DNA of 64,000 nucleotides. Source: Methanobrevibacter thaueri. Lineage in GTDB: Archaea > Methanobacteriota > Methanobacteria > Methanobacteriales > Methanobacteriaceae. The stretch spans positions 90,458 through 154,457 of the forward strand of contig NZ_MZGS01000017.1 of NCBI RefSeq assembly GCF_003111625.1. Reading direction: 5' to 3'. Shown here one piece after another: positions 50,862 through 60,173 of this stretch. The position numbers and the translations under genes are program-made. The notes under the pieces were generated by a model. That model was not told the DNA's origin. It ran no database searches and saw nothing but the letters and a program-made list of their open reading frames with translations. Numbering within the stretch: position 1 is the first letter of the stretch; every line of letters starts with the position of its first letter.

Positions 50862-51669
50862 AGATTAGCTTTGCAATAACATACTCGCCCAGATAAATGA
50901 ACAAAATTTCGGCTTTCTGATCATCTGAAAGCATATTTTTAATGCTGCTGGCACTTTTGACCTCATCAATCAAGGTATAATCGCTATTGGCAACATATCC
51001 GACTGTTTTATCACTGACAACAACGGCAACGGCATCGCTGTCATGCTCATTTTCCTCATCCCTGACCAGATCGACGATGCTGCCGCTTTCAGGGGTGTAG
51101 CCGTAAAAGTCACATCCGACAATATTGATTAAAGTGTCTGTGGTGTTCTGCAGATAATCGGTCTGCTTTTCAAATTCCTCCAGCCTCTCAAATTCCCCAT
51201 ATGCAATCAGATATGCCTTATGGGATTCGACAAGATCATTCAATGCCTCTAGAATTTCAGCCTTCAAAAAGTAGAATTCGGATGAATCCTCACTGTCGGA
51301 AATTGTAGTTATCCCGCTGTTTATTAATTCAAGGGCCTTATCGTAATTGCCTTCAGGGAAAAAGCTAATTTTGGCCCATTTATACAAGCAATTTGCTTTA
51401 TTCATTTTGATTTCTTCTGAATCGTTCTGCTCCAAAGCCCTGTTAAAGCATCCGATCGCTTCGCCGTACCTTGAAAGGTTATCCAATATTATTCCCTTGA
51501 GATTCAGATTCTCATAACCCTCATCATCTTTCAATATCCGGTCAATTTCAACCAGTGCCTCATCAAAGCGTTTCTCTTTTAGCAAATGCTCCGCTTTGGA
51601 AGTCATTGACACCTTAAATGTTGCCTGGCCGTTATTGTTTATGTCCAAATAATCTCTCATTTCAATCAA
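50860..51669 (-). CDS. TPR-repeat protein with HIRAN-like C-terminal domain
   Basis: A 269-residue protein. TPR motifs run from about residue 25 to 170 (AEHLLKEKRFDEALVEIDRIL, NLKGIILDNLSRYGEAIGCF, NKANCLYKWAKI, FLKAEILEALNDL). The last ~80 residues resemble a HIRAN domain: CDFYGYTPESGSIVDLVRDEENEHDSDAVAV followed by VGYVANSDYTLIDEV. HIRAN domains bind damaged or single-stranded DNA ends in larger remodellers; a TPR-HIRAN fusion is unusual. It overlaps the upstream M14-like gene by 8 bases, suggesting an operon. Confidence 0.72.
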   Translation of the reverse strand: MIEMRDYLDINNNGQATFKVSMTSKAEHLLKEKRFDEALVEIDRILKDDEGYENLNLKGIILDNLSRYGEAIGCFNRALEQNDSEEIKMNKANCLYKWAKISFFPEGNYDKALELINSGITTISDSEDSSEFYFLKAEILEALNDLVESHKAYLIAYGEFERLEEFEKQTDYLQNTTDTLINIVGCDFYGYTPESGSIVDLVRDEENEHDSDAVAVVVSDKTVGYVANSDYTLIDEVKSASSIKNMLSDDQKAEILFIYLGEYVIAKLI

Positions 51670-52348
51670 TATAATTAGAAATTAAACCGAAAAGCTCTTT
51701 TGTCTTATCAGTTGAGGTCATCTCCCATATGTCTTCAGGAATCTCATAAACGAATGTAGGGTATCCTGCCTGTGCAATTGGCTTGGACACCAAAACGGCT
51801 GAAGTTGACTTGTAGGTTTCGTTACCGGTTACAGGATAATAATTGAAATCGCTGGTCTCGCTGATTTTCTTTGCAATATCAACAGAGGCACTGTCCATTT
51901 CGGGAGTTGCCAGATAGAATCCCTCACCGTAAGTCGGATTGTGGGAATGGCTTATTATTACCGCATCGGCATCGGATGTGGTCACATGAGGATTGACGTA
52001 GTCATGAACGAGGCTTTCGCCATTGGCCCTACCCTCATTGTAGTCTTCAGGGTTCTGAGTCACTGTAACCTTATAATGGATAATCTTGACGTCATCGTTA
52101 CCGAATTGCTTTGCCGCTTCAATCTCAGGATCAATGGAGAGCTCTTCCCTTGGATGGATTCCTGTAATCAATGCTATGCATTTTGTGGCATTTTCATTTC
52201 CGGAAATTCCAACTTCAACAGTTCCGATACTGGTATTGCCAAGGGTTGTGTATTCTATCTCATTGTAATTTTGAGTTTCAAGAAATATGGCTCCACCAAT
52301 AACTATCAAAGCCAATATTATGATAATTATTTTAGTGTTTCTTTCCAT
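51662..52348 (-). CDS. Membrane-anchored M14/AspA-like metallopeptidase
   Basis: A 228-residue protein with an N-terminal membrane anchor (residues 6-23) and a catalytic part outside the membrane. The zinc-binding H-x-x-E is at His65/Glu68 (GIHPREE), a third ligand is likely the His of ISHSHNPTYGEG, and a C-terminal Glu in FVYEIPEDIW fits the general base of M14/AspA-AstE enzymes. It may trim wall or surface peptides. A paralogue lies at 53899, across the flavoprotein gene. It overlaps the next gene (TPR-HIRAN). Confidence 0.68.
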   Translation of the reverse strand: MERNTKIIIIILALIVIGGAIFLETQNYNEIEYTTLGNTSIGTVEVGISGNENATKCIALITGIHPREELSIDPEIEAAKQFGNDDVKIIHYKVTVTQNPEDYNEGRANGESLVHDYVNPHVTTSDADAVIISHSHNPTYGEGFYLATPEMDSASVDIAKKISETSDFNYYPVTGNETYKSTSAVLVSKPIAQAGYPTFVYEIPEDIWEMTSTDKTKELFGLISNYID

Positions 52349-52447
52349 GTTTTCACCTTTAAAAGTATTATTAAAATTAACTTTTAAATAATTAATTGTT
52401 GAAAGATATACATATTACATTGAAATTAAAAAAGGAGGAAAAACATT

Positions 52448-53896
52448 ATGGATTATGATGTAATTTATATAGGAAGTGGAAACGCATCCTGGCAAGGAGG
52501 ACGCTTCCTACGGAAAGCTGGCCTTAAGATATTGATAATAGAGCAAGGCCTTTACGGTGGGGCATGTGCAAACAGAGGCTGCAACTCAAAGGCAATTGTC
52601 GATTCTCCCTATGAGGTAAAGGCATTGGCGGATAACTTTGAAGGTGTTGGAAAGGCAGGAAACCTGGAAGTTGACTGGCCAAGCCTAATGAAGCATAAGC
52701 ATAATGTCATTGAGGGAATGTCCTCATTTTTGGACCGCAAGTTCGATGAATACGATTTGGATGTGGCTCATGGAAGGGGAATGATAGTTGATGAGCATAC
52801 CGTCAGGGTCGGCGATGAGACATTCACAACCGATAAGATTGTAATAGCGACAGGCCTAAAGCCGGTCATTCCGGACATACCTGGTAAGGAATATCTCCAT
52901 GACAGTACAGACTTTTTGGACATTGCGGAGCTTCCTGAGCACACCATCATAATCGGTGCTGGATTCGTTGGAATGGAATTCGCCTCAATTCTTGCAGAGG
53001 CAGGCCGTAGTGCCGATGTTGTCATCAGGGGGAACATGGCATTGAAATATTTCCACCAGCCTTACGTCCAGAAGATTATAGAGATACTGAAGGAAAAGAA
53101 CATACGCTTCCATTTTAATGAAACAGTGACTGAAGTATTGAGCAGTGTTGAAATCGAAAATCCAGAAGAAAGAATCCATAATGTTAGCAAAGGCGTAAAC
53201 ACTGATGAAGAACTGAGGGATCCTGAAGCGAAAGTGAACAACAAGGCATATAAAGATGCTTTTACCGTCAAATGTGAAAGCGGATTGAGTCTTAAGGGAG
53301 ACTATGTCATTGCAGGAATGGGTCGTGAAGCCAATGTTGAAGGAATAGGACTTGAAAATGTTGGCATTACAAGCACCAGAAGCGGAATAAAGGTAAACGG
53401 ATATCTTCAAACAGATGTTCCAAACATTTACGCTGTTGGGGATGTTGCAGATACCGGAATAGCCAAGCTCGTGACAGTCGCAATACACCAGTCCAAATAT
53501 CTTGCAAAGGCAATACTTGGCGAAGCGGATGAGATTACATATCCTGCGGTTCCGGCCGTTGCGTATACAATTCCTAGAATAGCAACTGTCGGCGTTCCGG
53601 CATATGTTGCCGAGAAAAGCGATGAATATGAGGTTCATCAAATAAAATACGGCAAATCATACGCTCCCGTTTTAAAAAATGACAAGACTGCAGAGGCAAA
53701 GGTCATTGTTGATAAGGACCTGCAGATTGTTGGTGCCGAAATATATTCTGCCGAAGCGGAAAATGTCGCTAACATGTTTGCATTCATCATCAACAAGAAG
53801 ATTACCCTTGAGGAACTGGATTACATGATTTACACTTTCCCATCAAGCAGTTCAGTTTGCCTGTATAAATTGCATAACATACACTACGACTTATAG
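52448..53896 (+). CDS. Dihydrolipoamide dehydrogenase-like flavoprotein disulfide reductase
   Basis: A 482-residue FAD/NAD(P)H oxidoreductase of the class I disulfide reductase family (dihydrolipoamide, mercuric and mycothione reductases). The FAD motif is YIGSGNASWQGG (residues 7-18), the redox pair Cys40/Cys45 is in GGACANRGC, and the second nucleotide site is IIGAGFVGMEFASILAEAG. IYAVGDVADTG binds FAD, and the C-terminal interface domain is complete. There is no lipoyl-dependent complex nearby, so a thiol or metal substrate is more likely. AGGAGG precedes ATG 52448. Confidence 0.87.
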   Translation: MDYDVIYIGSGNASWQGGRFLRKAGLKILIIEQGLYGGACANRGCNSKAIVDSPYEVKALADNFEGVGKAGNLEVDWPSLMKHKHNVIEGMSSFLDRKFDEYDLDVAHGRGMIVDEHTVRVGDETFTTDKIVIATGLKPVIPDIPGKEYLHDSTDFLDIAELPEHTIIIGAGFVGMEFASILAEAGRSADVVIRGNMALKYFHQPYVQKIIEILKEKNIRFHFNETVTEVLSSVEIENPEERIHNVSKGVNTDEELRDPEAKVNNKAYKDAFTVKCESGLSLKGDYVIAGMGREANVEGIGLENVGITSTRSGIKVNGYLQTDVPNIYAVGDVADTGIAKLVTVAIHQSKYLAKAILGEADEITYPAVPAVAYTIPRIATVGVPAYVAEKSDEYEVHQIKYGKSYAPVLKNDKTAEAKVIVDKDLQIVGAEIYSAEAENVANMFAFIINKKITLEELDYMIYTFPSSSSVCLYKLHNIHYDL

Positions 53897-53898
53897 AA

Positions 53899-54618
53899 AT
53901 GATAAAAAAGGAACACGTTATAATTGTCGCATTGCTGATAATAATATTGACTTTCAGCTTTCTGATTATAACGACACTTGAAAGCCAAGCTGGCAATGAC
54001 CAAATCACATACAGGGAAACATTGGCCGATGACCCTAATGATCCTGGCACCGTGGACGTGATTAGAAACATTGGAAATCCTGATGGGGAAAAGATAGCCT
54101 ATGTTGTTGGGGTTCATCCATTGGAGCATTTGACACATGAAACATTGGTCAGGATGTTGCCGAACATGACAGGCCTCAGCCACTGTTATGATTTATATAT
54201 AATCAATGTAACTGAGGATGTGGGATATTACGGCGACGGTCTGGACAATTATGAAAATCCAGGAAGGCAAAACGGACAGAACCTGGCATACAAGTACGTT
54301 TATCCGGAAATTGCGGAAGGCAATTACAAGATGGCAATTGATGTTCATTCAAATATTGGCGCATATCCATACAAGACATTTGTTTTCAGCCCGGTCAATG
54401 ACGGTTTGGGCGTGAAATATGCACAGGAAGTTGCAGGCAATTGTCCGGACATAGACTATTACTCTCCAGACACAACCACCAGCGGACCCTTTTTGACAAT
54501 ACCATTGAATGAAAATGGCGTTCCTTCATTTTACTTTGAGGAATATAGCTTTGCAACACAGGACGTTAAGGACGAACACATGCTGGAATTGATTAGGGCT
54601 ATTGATGCATTGGATTAA
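53899..54618 (+). CDS. Membrane-anchored M14/AspA-like metallopeptidase (paralogue)
   Basis: A 239-residue protein with an N-terminal anchor (residues 7-27). The zinc motif H-x-x-E is His73/Glu76 in GVHPLEH, the later His is in AIDVHSNIGAYP, and a Glu appears in SFYFEEYSF, in the same order as in the 51662-52348 protein. It begins two bases after the flavoprotein stop codon, so they share an operon. The substrate may be a wall peptide; this is inference. Confidence 0.68.
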   Translation: MIKKEHVIIVALLIIILTFSFLIITTLESQAGNDQITYRETLADDPNDPGTVDVIRNIGNPDGEKIAYVVGVHPLEHLTHETLVRMLPNMTGLSHCYDLYIINVTEDVGYYGDGLDNYENPGRQNGQNLAYKYVYPEIAEGNYKMAIDVHSNIGAYPYKTFVFSPVNDGLGVKYAQEVAGNCPDIDYYSPDTTTSGPFLTIPLNENGVPSFYFEEYSFATQDVKDEHMLELIRAIDALD

Positions 54619-54713
54619 GGCACGTTTCAGCAGTTGATATTTTTTTGTAAAAAGTATTTTATAATTAAATTACAAATATAATAATGTTATATTATTGGAT
54701 TGGATTGAATGTT

Positions 54714-55673
54714 ATGAATATTGAAAAGTTGGTTGGCAATACGCCAATGATAAAGATTAATTATGAATATGAAGGAAAGCAAGGCAGCATATATTCAAAA
54801 CTTGAATTTTACAATTATTCTGGCAGTATTAAAGACAGGATAGCTTTATATATTATTCAAAAAGAAAAAGAGAATGGCAAATTAAGTGACGGCCAGCCCA
54901 TTATCGAGGTTACAAGCGGAAATACTGGAATCGCTTTCAGTGCCATAGGTGCTCTTTTTGGCCATGAGGTCCATATTTTCATGCCTGATTGGGTGTCTTT
55001 GGAGAGAAGAAAGCTCATTGAAATGTATGGCGCTCATGTTCACCTTGTATCAAGGGAAGATGGAGGGTTTAAAAAAGCCTTGGAGCTTGTTGACGATTTT
55101 GCAGATGAAATCGGCGCATATAAGCCACTCCAATTTGACAATGACTTGAATGTCGAAGCGCAGTATATGACAACAGGTCAGGAAATAATCGATGAGGTTC
55201 CTGATGTCAACGCTTTCGTTTCAGGAATAGGCACCGGCGGAACACTTATGGGTGTCGGTAAAAGATTGAAGGACCACAATCCTGATTCCAAGGTGTTTGC
55301 CCTTGAGCCATCCACACTTTCAATACTCAAGATGGGAATGGAAGAGGGAGACCACCTCATTGAGGGAATAGGCGATGACTTCATTCCTGGAATTGTCGAT
55401 GAGGACCTGATTGATGACATTGTTCTAATCCATGACTGCGACGCAATCAACATGTCCAAAAGATTGGCAAAGGAATTCGGTTTGGGAATTGGAATTTCCA
55501 GCGGGGCTAACTTCCTGGCCAGCGTCTTGATGGATAGTGATGATTTGAAGATTGCCACAGTTTTCCCGGATGACAACAAGAAATACATAACCACAAAGCT
55601 CTCCGAGGAAATTGATGATGATCCTAAACTGATTTCAAACAGCATTAATCTTCTCAGCTTTGAAGTGATTTAA
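54714..55673 (+). CDS. Cysteine synthase family PLP enzyme
   Basis: A 319-residue beta-substituting PLP enzyme of the CysK/CysM/CBS fold. The Schiff-base Lys is Lys40 in SGSIKDRIA, the PLP-phosphate and substrate loop is TSGNTG (67-72), and GTGGTLMGVGKRLK is the other phosphate-binding loop. It probably makes cysteine from O-acetyl- or O-phosphoserine with sulfide. ATG 54714 is chosen, as the family N-terminus begins there; ATG 54684 adds 10 hydrophobic residues. Confidence 0.9.
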   Translation: MNIEKLVGNTPMIKINYEYEGKQGSIYSKLEFYNYSGSIKDRIALYIIQKEKENGKLSDGQPIIEVTSGNTGIAFSAIGALFGHEVHIFMPDWVSLERRKLIEMYGAHVHLVSREDGGFKKALELVDDFADEIGAYKPLQFDNDLNVEAQYMTTGQEIIDEVPDVNAFVSGIGTGGTLMGVGKRLKDHNPDSKVFALEPSTLSILKMGMEEGDHLIEGIGDDFIPGIVDEDLIDDIVLIHDCDAINMSKRLAKEFGLGIGISSGANFLASVLMDSDDLKIATVFPDDNKKYITTKLSEEIDDDPKLISNSINLLSFEVI

Positions 55674-55778
55674 ACAAATCACTCCTTTTTTTATCTTTTT
55701 TTAAAGATTGTTTAACTAAATATTTCTCTTTACCTCGCTTATATGCTTTTTTAAATAAATATAAGTATGGTGTTTATA

Positions 55779-56462
55779 ATGAATTTTAAAAAAGTTTTAA
55801 CAATTTTGCTAATCTTAACAATAGCATTAGTGTCACTCAGCTGTGTCAGTGCAGGATTATTCGATTTTCTGTCTGGAAATACCACTGATACCGACGATAC
55901 ATATTCTGAACCGGTAACCGCTGAGGATGCGCTGATTAAGTCATCCATTAATCTGAAGTATAGCGAACCTTATGAAAGTTCAAGTTATGCATATTTCTAT
56001 GAGGGCACAGGTGAATATGCGGAAGCAGCTTACTGGGGACCATGGTACCTTAAAGCAACATTCAAGTTTGATGTGGATAAGCTCTATGAGATGGATTGTG
56101 GAAGTGATTCCAATTATACAATTGACATGTTCAAAAAAGATTTGAAATATATCGTTAAGCATGATGATATAGCCATGGATGATTTTGAATTGGACACCGA
56201 TGAATTCTTGTTTGTCAACAATTCCGCCGTTACAGCCAGCCTGGAGAATGGTTCAGACGTTCTTGTTATCAAATGCGATTATGCCTTTGAGGAATATACT
56301 CAGTCAGGTATTGTTGATACGGTTGATGCTATGAAGAATGCTTCATCGGTGGATGTAAAATTAAGACTATGCAAGGACTTTGACCATAATTTCAATACAG
56401 GATCATACGACATTGACCTTGATTTGTACAGTCTTCCGATAAAAGTTACCCAAATCAGCTAA
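55779..56462 (+). CDS. Secreted hypothetical protein (227 aa)
   Basis: A signal peptide (LTILLILTIALVSLSCVSAG) with a Cys near the cleavage site starts a 227-residue protein of unknown function. The mature part has Tyr/Asp-rich strands (YEGTGEYAEAAYWGPWYLKATFKFD) and many predicted beta strands. ATG 55779 has GGTG upstream. A hairpin terminator follows. Genes of this type are common in the secretome of gut methanogens. Confidence 0.62.
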   Translation: MNFKKVLTILLILTIALVSLSCVSAGLFDFLSGNTTDTDDTYSEPVTAEDALIKSSINLKYSEPYESSSYAYFYEGTGEYAEAAYWGPWYLKATFKFDVDKLYEMDCGSDSNYTIDMFKKDLKYIVKHDDIAMDDFELDTDEFLFVNNSAVTASLENGSDVLVIKCDYAFEEYTQSGIVDTVDAMKNASSVDVKLRLCKDFDHNFNTGSYDIDLDLYSLPIKVTQIS

Positions 56463-56486
56463 AAAAAATTTTTAATTTTAAAATTA

Positions 56487-56519
56487 AATGGGGTACCACT
56501 CCATTCTTCTTATTTTTTT
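56487..56519 (+). terminator. Terminator after the 55779 secreted-protein gene
   Basis: AATGGGGT (56487-56494) pairs with ACTCCATT (56498-56505) with a G-U pair, loop ACC, followed by TATTTTTTT at 56511-56519. It lies 25 bases after the stop codon and just before the end of the convergent DUF11 gene. Confidence 0.55.
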
Positions 56520-56528
56520 AAAAAGAGA

Positions 56529-57173
56529 TTATTTGCGCTTGAATGCTGGAGCGCAAAGCATGAACAATGTTATTAAAGCTAAAAATATCGGATTTCCGGT
56601 TTCATGCATTGTGGCTGAAGCGGTGCGAATGTCCTTGGAAACCTTTTGGGCGAAGACGTCTATCTCTTCCTCTTCATAGATGTCATCGCAATTGTCGCTT
56701 GTAAGGTATGCCTTATTGATTTTCTCGCCGGTGCTTTCGGCAACTGTTGTGATTTTTAATGTGACCATGCCGTCGCTGACTTTCAAGTCACCTATGTCCC
56801 ATATTCCGGTTTCTGGATCGAAGGTTCCTTTGGTTGTGGTGTGTTTCACATATTTGAGGCCGGACGGTAATTTATCATATACTTTAACGTTTTTAGCGGT
56901 GTCGGGACCGAAGTTTTGAGCGGTCACAATCCAGGTTACCTCATCGCCAAGATTGATGTTTTCCTTATCAGCATCGTTATCCAATTCCAGTTGGGCGCTG
57001 GACAGTTGGTCCTGTGTGCTTTCACTCTTCAGATTGTCAATATCCTCGGAAACTTTTAACGTATTGTCCTGGCTTTCGTTGGTTATCTCATTTGCAGAAA
57101 CGCAAGTGAGTGATAACGCCAAAATGAGGAATATCACAATAATGCCAATTTTTTTGATAATAATCACCTTCAT
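56529..57173 (-). CDS. Secreted DUF11-domain protein with C-terminal membrane anchor
   Basis: A 214-residue exported protein: signal peptide (LALSLTCVSA), an Asn/Asp/Ser-rich stretch, one DUF11 domain (LGDEVTWIVTAQNFGPDTAKNVKVYDKLPSGLKYV) and a C-terminal anchor of the form ETGNP followed by a hydrophobic run and RK. That tail is typical of surface proteins held by a C-terminal sorting or anchoring signal. It is probably an adhesin-family wall component. Function is inferred from domains. Confidence 0.78.
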   Translation of the reverse strand: MKVIIIKKIGIIVIFLILALSLTCVSANEITNESQDNTLKVSEDIDNLKSESTQDQLSSAQLELDNDADKENINLGDEVTWIVTAQNFGPDTAKNVKVYDKLPSGLKYVKHTTTKGTFDPETGIWDIGDLKVSDGMVTLKITTVAESTGEKINKAYLTSDNCDDIYEEEEIDVFAQKVSKDIRTASATMHETGNPIFLALITLFMLCAPAFKRK

Positions 57174-57438
57174 GTTATTTTCTTTTTATAGTAATATTTA
57201 AAAATTTATATGAATCTTGTACATTTTAGTACTACAAAGTTTTATATAGTACATTATATAAATTAGTGATATGGATTTTAAATGAATCCATTAGAATTAT
57301 GAATTAAAATTAAACAGAATTCTAAGATTAAATATTTTTAAATAGAATTCATTTAATTCATTATTCATATAAAAAGTCATAAATACTTGAAAACATTAAA
57401 AATATCTATTAATTAATTGAAAATATTCGGGTAAGAAA

Positions 57439-58281
57439 ATGAACGATACAAAAATATTGACTATTCAAGACATATCCTGTTTTGGGCAATGCTCAATAAC
57501 CGTGGCGCTACCGGTTGTTTCTGCTTTTGGAATAGAAACTGCCGTTCTTCCTTCAGCAGTTCTCTCAACACATACTTCAGGTTTTACTGATTTCACTGTT
57601 AGGGATTTGACAGAAGACCTTCCAGCCATCAGGAAACATTGGGAAAGCGAAGGAATTGATTTCGATGCCATATATACAGGATTCATTGCATCAGCAGAAC
57701 AACTAGACTACATCAAGGACATAATAGATTCCAGACTGAAACCCGAAGGACTGGTATTCGTTGACCCTGCCATGGCAGACCATGGTGAATTCTACAACGG
57801 ATTTGACCAGGAATTTGCAGACCAGATGGGGGAGCTCTGTAAAGTGGGGGATTATATCCTTCCGAATACAACAGAGGCATGCTACATATTGCACAAGCCA
57901 TGGAAGGAAAGCTTCACAAAAGAGGAAATGCTTGAAATGGCTGAAGAGCTTGCGGATTTCACAAAAAGATACGTAATCCTAAAGGGATATGAGCATGAGG
58001 ACAGCCAGCTTGGAATGATTGTATTGGACAAGAAGGAATCCACCGTGGAAATAGTCTACAATGACAAGGTCGATTATGTATCCCACGGAACTGGAGACGT
58101 TTTTGCATCATCATTTGTCGGATCAACCATGATAGGCAAATCTCCAACATCAGCTTCCAAAATTGCCGGTGAATTCACCAAAATAGCAATTGAAAAGACA
58201 ATCGGCGATGAAAATCATAAATACGGGGTCAAGTTTGAACAGGCAATTCCCGAATTATATGATTTGTTAAAGAAATATTAA
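57439..58281 (+). CDS. Pyridoxal/hydroxymethylpyrimidine kinase (PdxY-like)
   Basis: A 280-residue ribokinase-fold kinase of the pyridoxal/pyridoxamine kinase type common in Firmicutes: ILTIQDISCFGQCSITVALP, NTHTSGF-like STHTSGFTDF, YILPNTTEACYIL and the ATP-site motif HGTGDVFASSFVG with the catalytic Asp. It phosphorylates vitamin B6 or possibly hydroxymethylpyrimidine. The adjacent CytX-type transporter 21 bases downstream supports thiamine-precursor salvage. Three GTAC elements (57219, 57229, 57249) lie upstream of the gene. Confidence 0.82.
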   Translation: MNDTKILTIQDISCFGQCSITVALPVVSAFGIETAVLPSAVLSTHTSGFTDFTVRDLTEDLPAIRKHWESEGIDFDAIYTGFIASAEQLDYIKDIIDSRLKPEGLVFVDPAMADHGEFYNGFDQEFADQMGELCKVGDYILPNTTEACYILHKPWKESFTKEEMLEMAEELADFTKRYVILKGYEHEDSQLGMIVLDKKESTVEIVYNDKVDYVSHGTGDVFASSFVGSTMIGKSPTSASKIAGEFTKIAIEKTIGDENHKYGVKFEQAIPELYDLLKKY

Positions 58282-58302
58282 AAAGAAATCTGTTGGAATA
58301 AC

Positions 58303-59478
58303 ATGGAAAATCGTACAGGGCATTTCACAAATTTCATAATCTGGTTTGGAGTGGCCATTTCCGTTTCAGAAATCGAGGCGGGAATACAGATAGGGTCACT
58401 CTCAGCAGTGGACTCCTTATGGTTTCCATTAATTCTTGGCCACCTCATCGGTGGCGTATTACTATTTTTTGTAGGTCTAATTGGTGCACGTTTGCGCTTG
58501 AATGCAATGGAGAGCATCAACTCAACATTCGGCAATTACGGATCTAAATTTTTCGCAATACTCAATGTAACGCAATTGCTGGCTTGGGTGGCAGTTTTAA
58601 ATGCTCAGGGAGCAATGGCTTTGATGGGCTTGAACCTGCAGATTCCATTTGGACTAGTCTGCATAGTTCTCGCAATTCTTGTTGCCCTTTGGGTTTATGT
58701 TGGCCTCCAGCGTTCCTCAAGGATAACTACAGTTGTGATGATTGTTCTCACATTGTTGCTTGCGATATTGTCATTCAAGTTCTTTGCAGGCAACACCTTC
58801 GCAACTATGCCTGCGGCCACAGCTTCAAAATTGGGCTTTTGGAATATCTTCGAGATTTCAATCGCAATGCCGATTTCATGGCTGCCTGTAATCTCTGACT
58901 ACACAAAGGATGTTAAAAATCCCATCAAGGACACAGCATTGTCTGCCGTTGCATACACACTTGCAAGCCTGTGGATGTATTTCATAGGAATAGGGATTGT
59001 CGGACTTGGAACAACAAGCATTTCACAGGCAATACTCATATCAGGCCTTGGAGTGCAGGGAATAATCATTGTAGTGCTTTCAACAGTTACAACAAACTTC
59101 CTTGCAGCAAATTCGGCAGGTGAATCATCTAAGGCGATTTTCAACAGGATTAACCCAAAGATCGCCGGAGTGGTCATCAGCATGTTGAGTGCCCTTCTTG
59201 CGATTTCAGGAATAATGGACCATTATGTCAACTTCCTCTATCTCATCGCATCGGTGTTTGCGCCTATGGCGGCTGTACTGTTGGTGTCATTTTATTTCAT
59301 CAAATCAGAAAGCGACATTTGGACATGGTGTTGGAACATATTCTCATGGCTTGTTGGTTTTCTCGTATACCAATCGACAGTAAACCTCGATTCCATCGTC
59401 TTGGGACCTACTTTACTGGCAATTATCATATCCGCCGCACTAACATATGTTCAGGTAATAAGAAAAAAAGTTAAATAG
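58303..59478 (+). CDS. cytX: CytX-type hydroxymethylpyrimidine transporter (NCS1 family)
   Basis: A 391-residue membrane protein with about 12 hydrophobic segments, of the NCS1/cytosine permease family. The N-terminal FTNFIIWFGVAISVSEIEAG and the TTNFLAANSAGESSKAIFNR segment match CytX, a predicted hydroxymethylpyrimidine importer in bacteria. It follows the PdxY-like kinase on the same message, which would phosphorylate the imported precursor. Substrate assignment is by family and context. Confidence 0.82.
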   Translation: MENRTGHFTNFIIWFGVAISVSEIEAGIQIGSLSAVDSLWFPLILGHLIGGVLLFFVGLIGARLRLNAMESINSTFGNYGSKFFAILNVTQLLAWVAVLNAQGAMALMGLNLQIPFGLVCIVLAILVALWVYVGLQRSSRITTVVMIVLTLLLAILSFKFFAGNTFATMPAATASKLGFWNIFEISIAMPISWLPVISDYTKDVKNPIKDTALSAVAYTLASLWMYFIGIGIVGLGTTSISQAILISGLGVQGIIIVVLSTVTTNFLAANSAGESSKAIFNRINPKIAGVVISMLSALLAISGIMDHYVNFLYLIASVFAPMAAVLLVSFYFIKSESDIWTWCWNIFSWLVGFLVYQSTVNLDSIVLGPTLLAIIISAALTYVQVIRKKVK

Positions 59479-59527
59479 TCAGATATTAATACTTTATATT
59501 GATGTAATTAAGTTTAGGAGGAAATTC

Positions 59528-59968
59528 ATGAATAAAAAGATATTCGCTATTTTATCTATTCTTGCTGTCTTAATGATTGGATGTGCATACGCTTCGGATT
59601 CAACCGATTCATTGAACAATAACACCATTACAATATCCGGAATGAATTTCACTATTCCTGATGGATTCACTGAAGATGTTGAGGGAGCTATTGTAAATGA
59701 AACTGGCTCTGATGAAGGATATAATTATGTAACTGAATCAAAAACCTTTGAATGTAATGATGACTTTATTATAATTAGTGTTTCCATATATGATAAGAAT
59801 TTGACTGTAGATTATATGCAGGATTTTGGTGATGAGTCAACCATTAACAATGTCACTGGCTATTTTGAGGATGTGGGCTTTTTATCACTATTCTCTTATA
59901 CTCAAGGCAACAAGCTCATTATCGTTTCCGCTAATGAAAAGCAATTAATTGAAGATGTTGTAAGTTAA
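59528..59968 (+). CDS. Small secreted hypothetical protein
   Basis: A 146-residue protein with a signal peptide (LAVLMIGCAYAS) and a compact mature part (ITISGMNFTIPDGFTEDVEGAIV...). I do not recognise the domain. AGGAGG (59516-59521) lies six bases before ATG 59528. It stands alone after cytX. Similar small secreted proteins of unknown role occur in gut Methanobrevibacter. Confidence 0.62.
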   Translation: MNKKIFAILSILAVLMIGCAYASDSTDSLNNNTITISGMNFTIPDGFTEDVEGAIVNETGSDEGYNYVTESKTFECNDDFIIISVSIYDKNLTVDYMQDFGDESTINNVTGYFEDVGFLSLFSYTQGNKLIIVSANEKQLIEDVVS

Positions 59969-60173
59969 TGGGTTTTCCCTTATTCTCACTTTTTTTAATA
60001 TTTTCGTAAAGAAATAAGTGCATTAATAATTAGTTTTACATTTAATATAATTGATTTTAATTTTAAAAACTATTAAATAATTAATTGTCTTTTTAATATT
60101 ATGATATTTATTCAATAAAAACAATTAAAGTTCCAACGAAATATGCATGCACCAGAAAAATTTTGAAATTGTA

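Noticed and set aside
57174..57438. TPP riboswitch before the kinase/cytX operon
   Set aside because: The conserved TPP-riboswitch core (CUGAGA and ACCUGAUCUGG-like segments) is not present; the region is A/T-rich with GTAC elements only.
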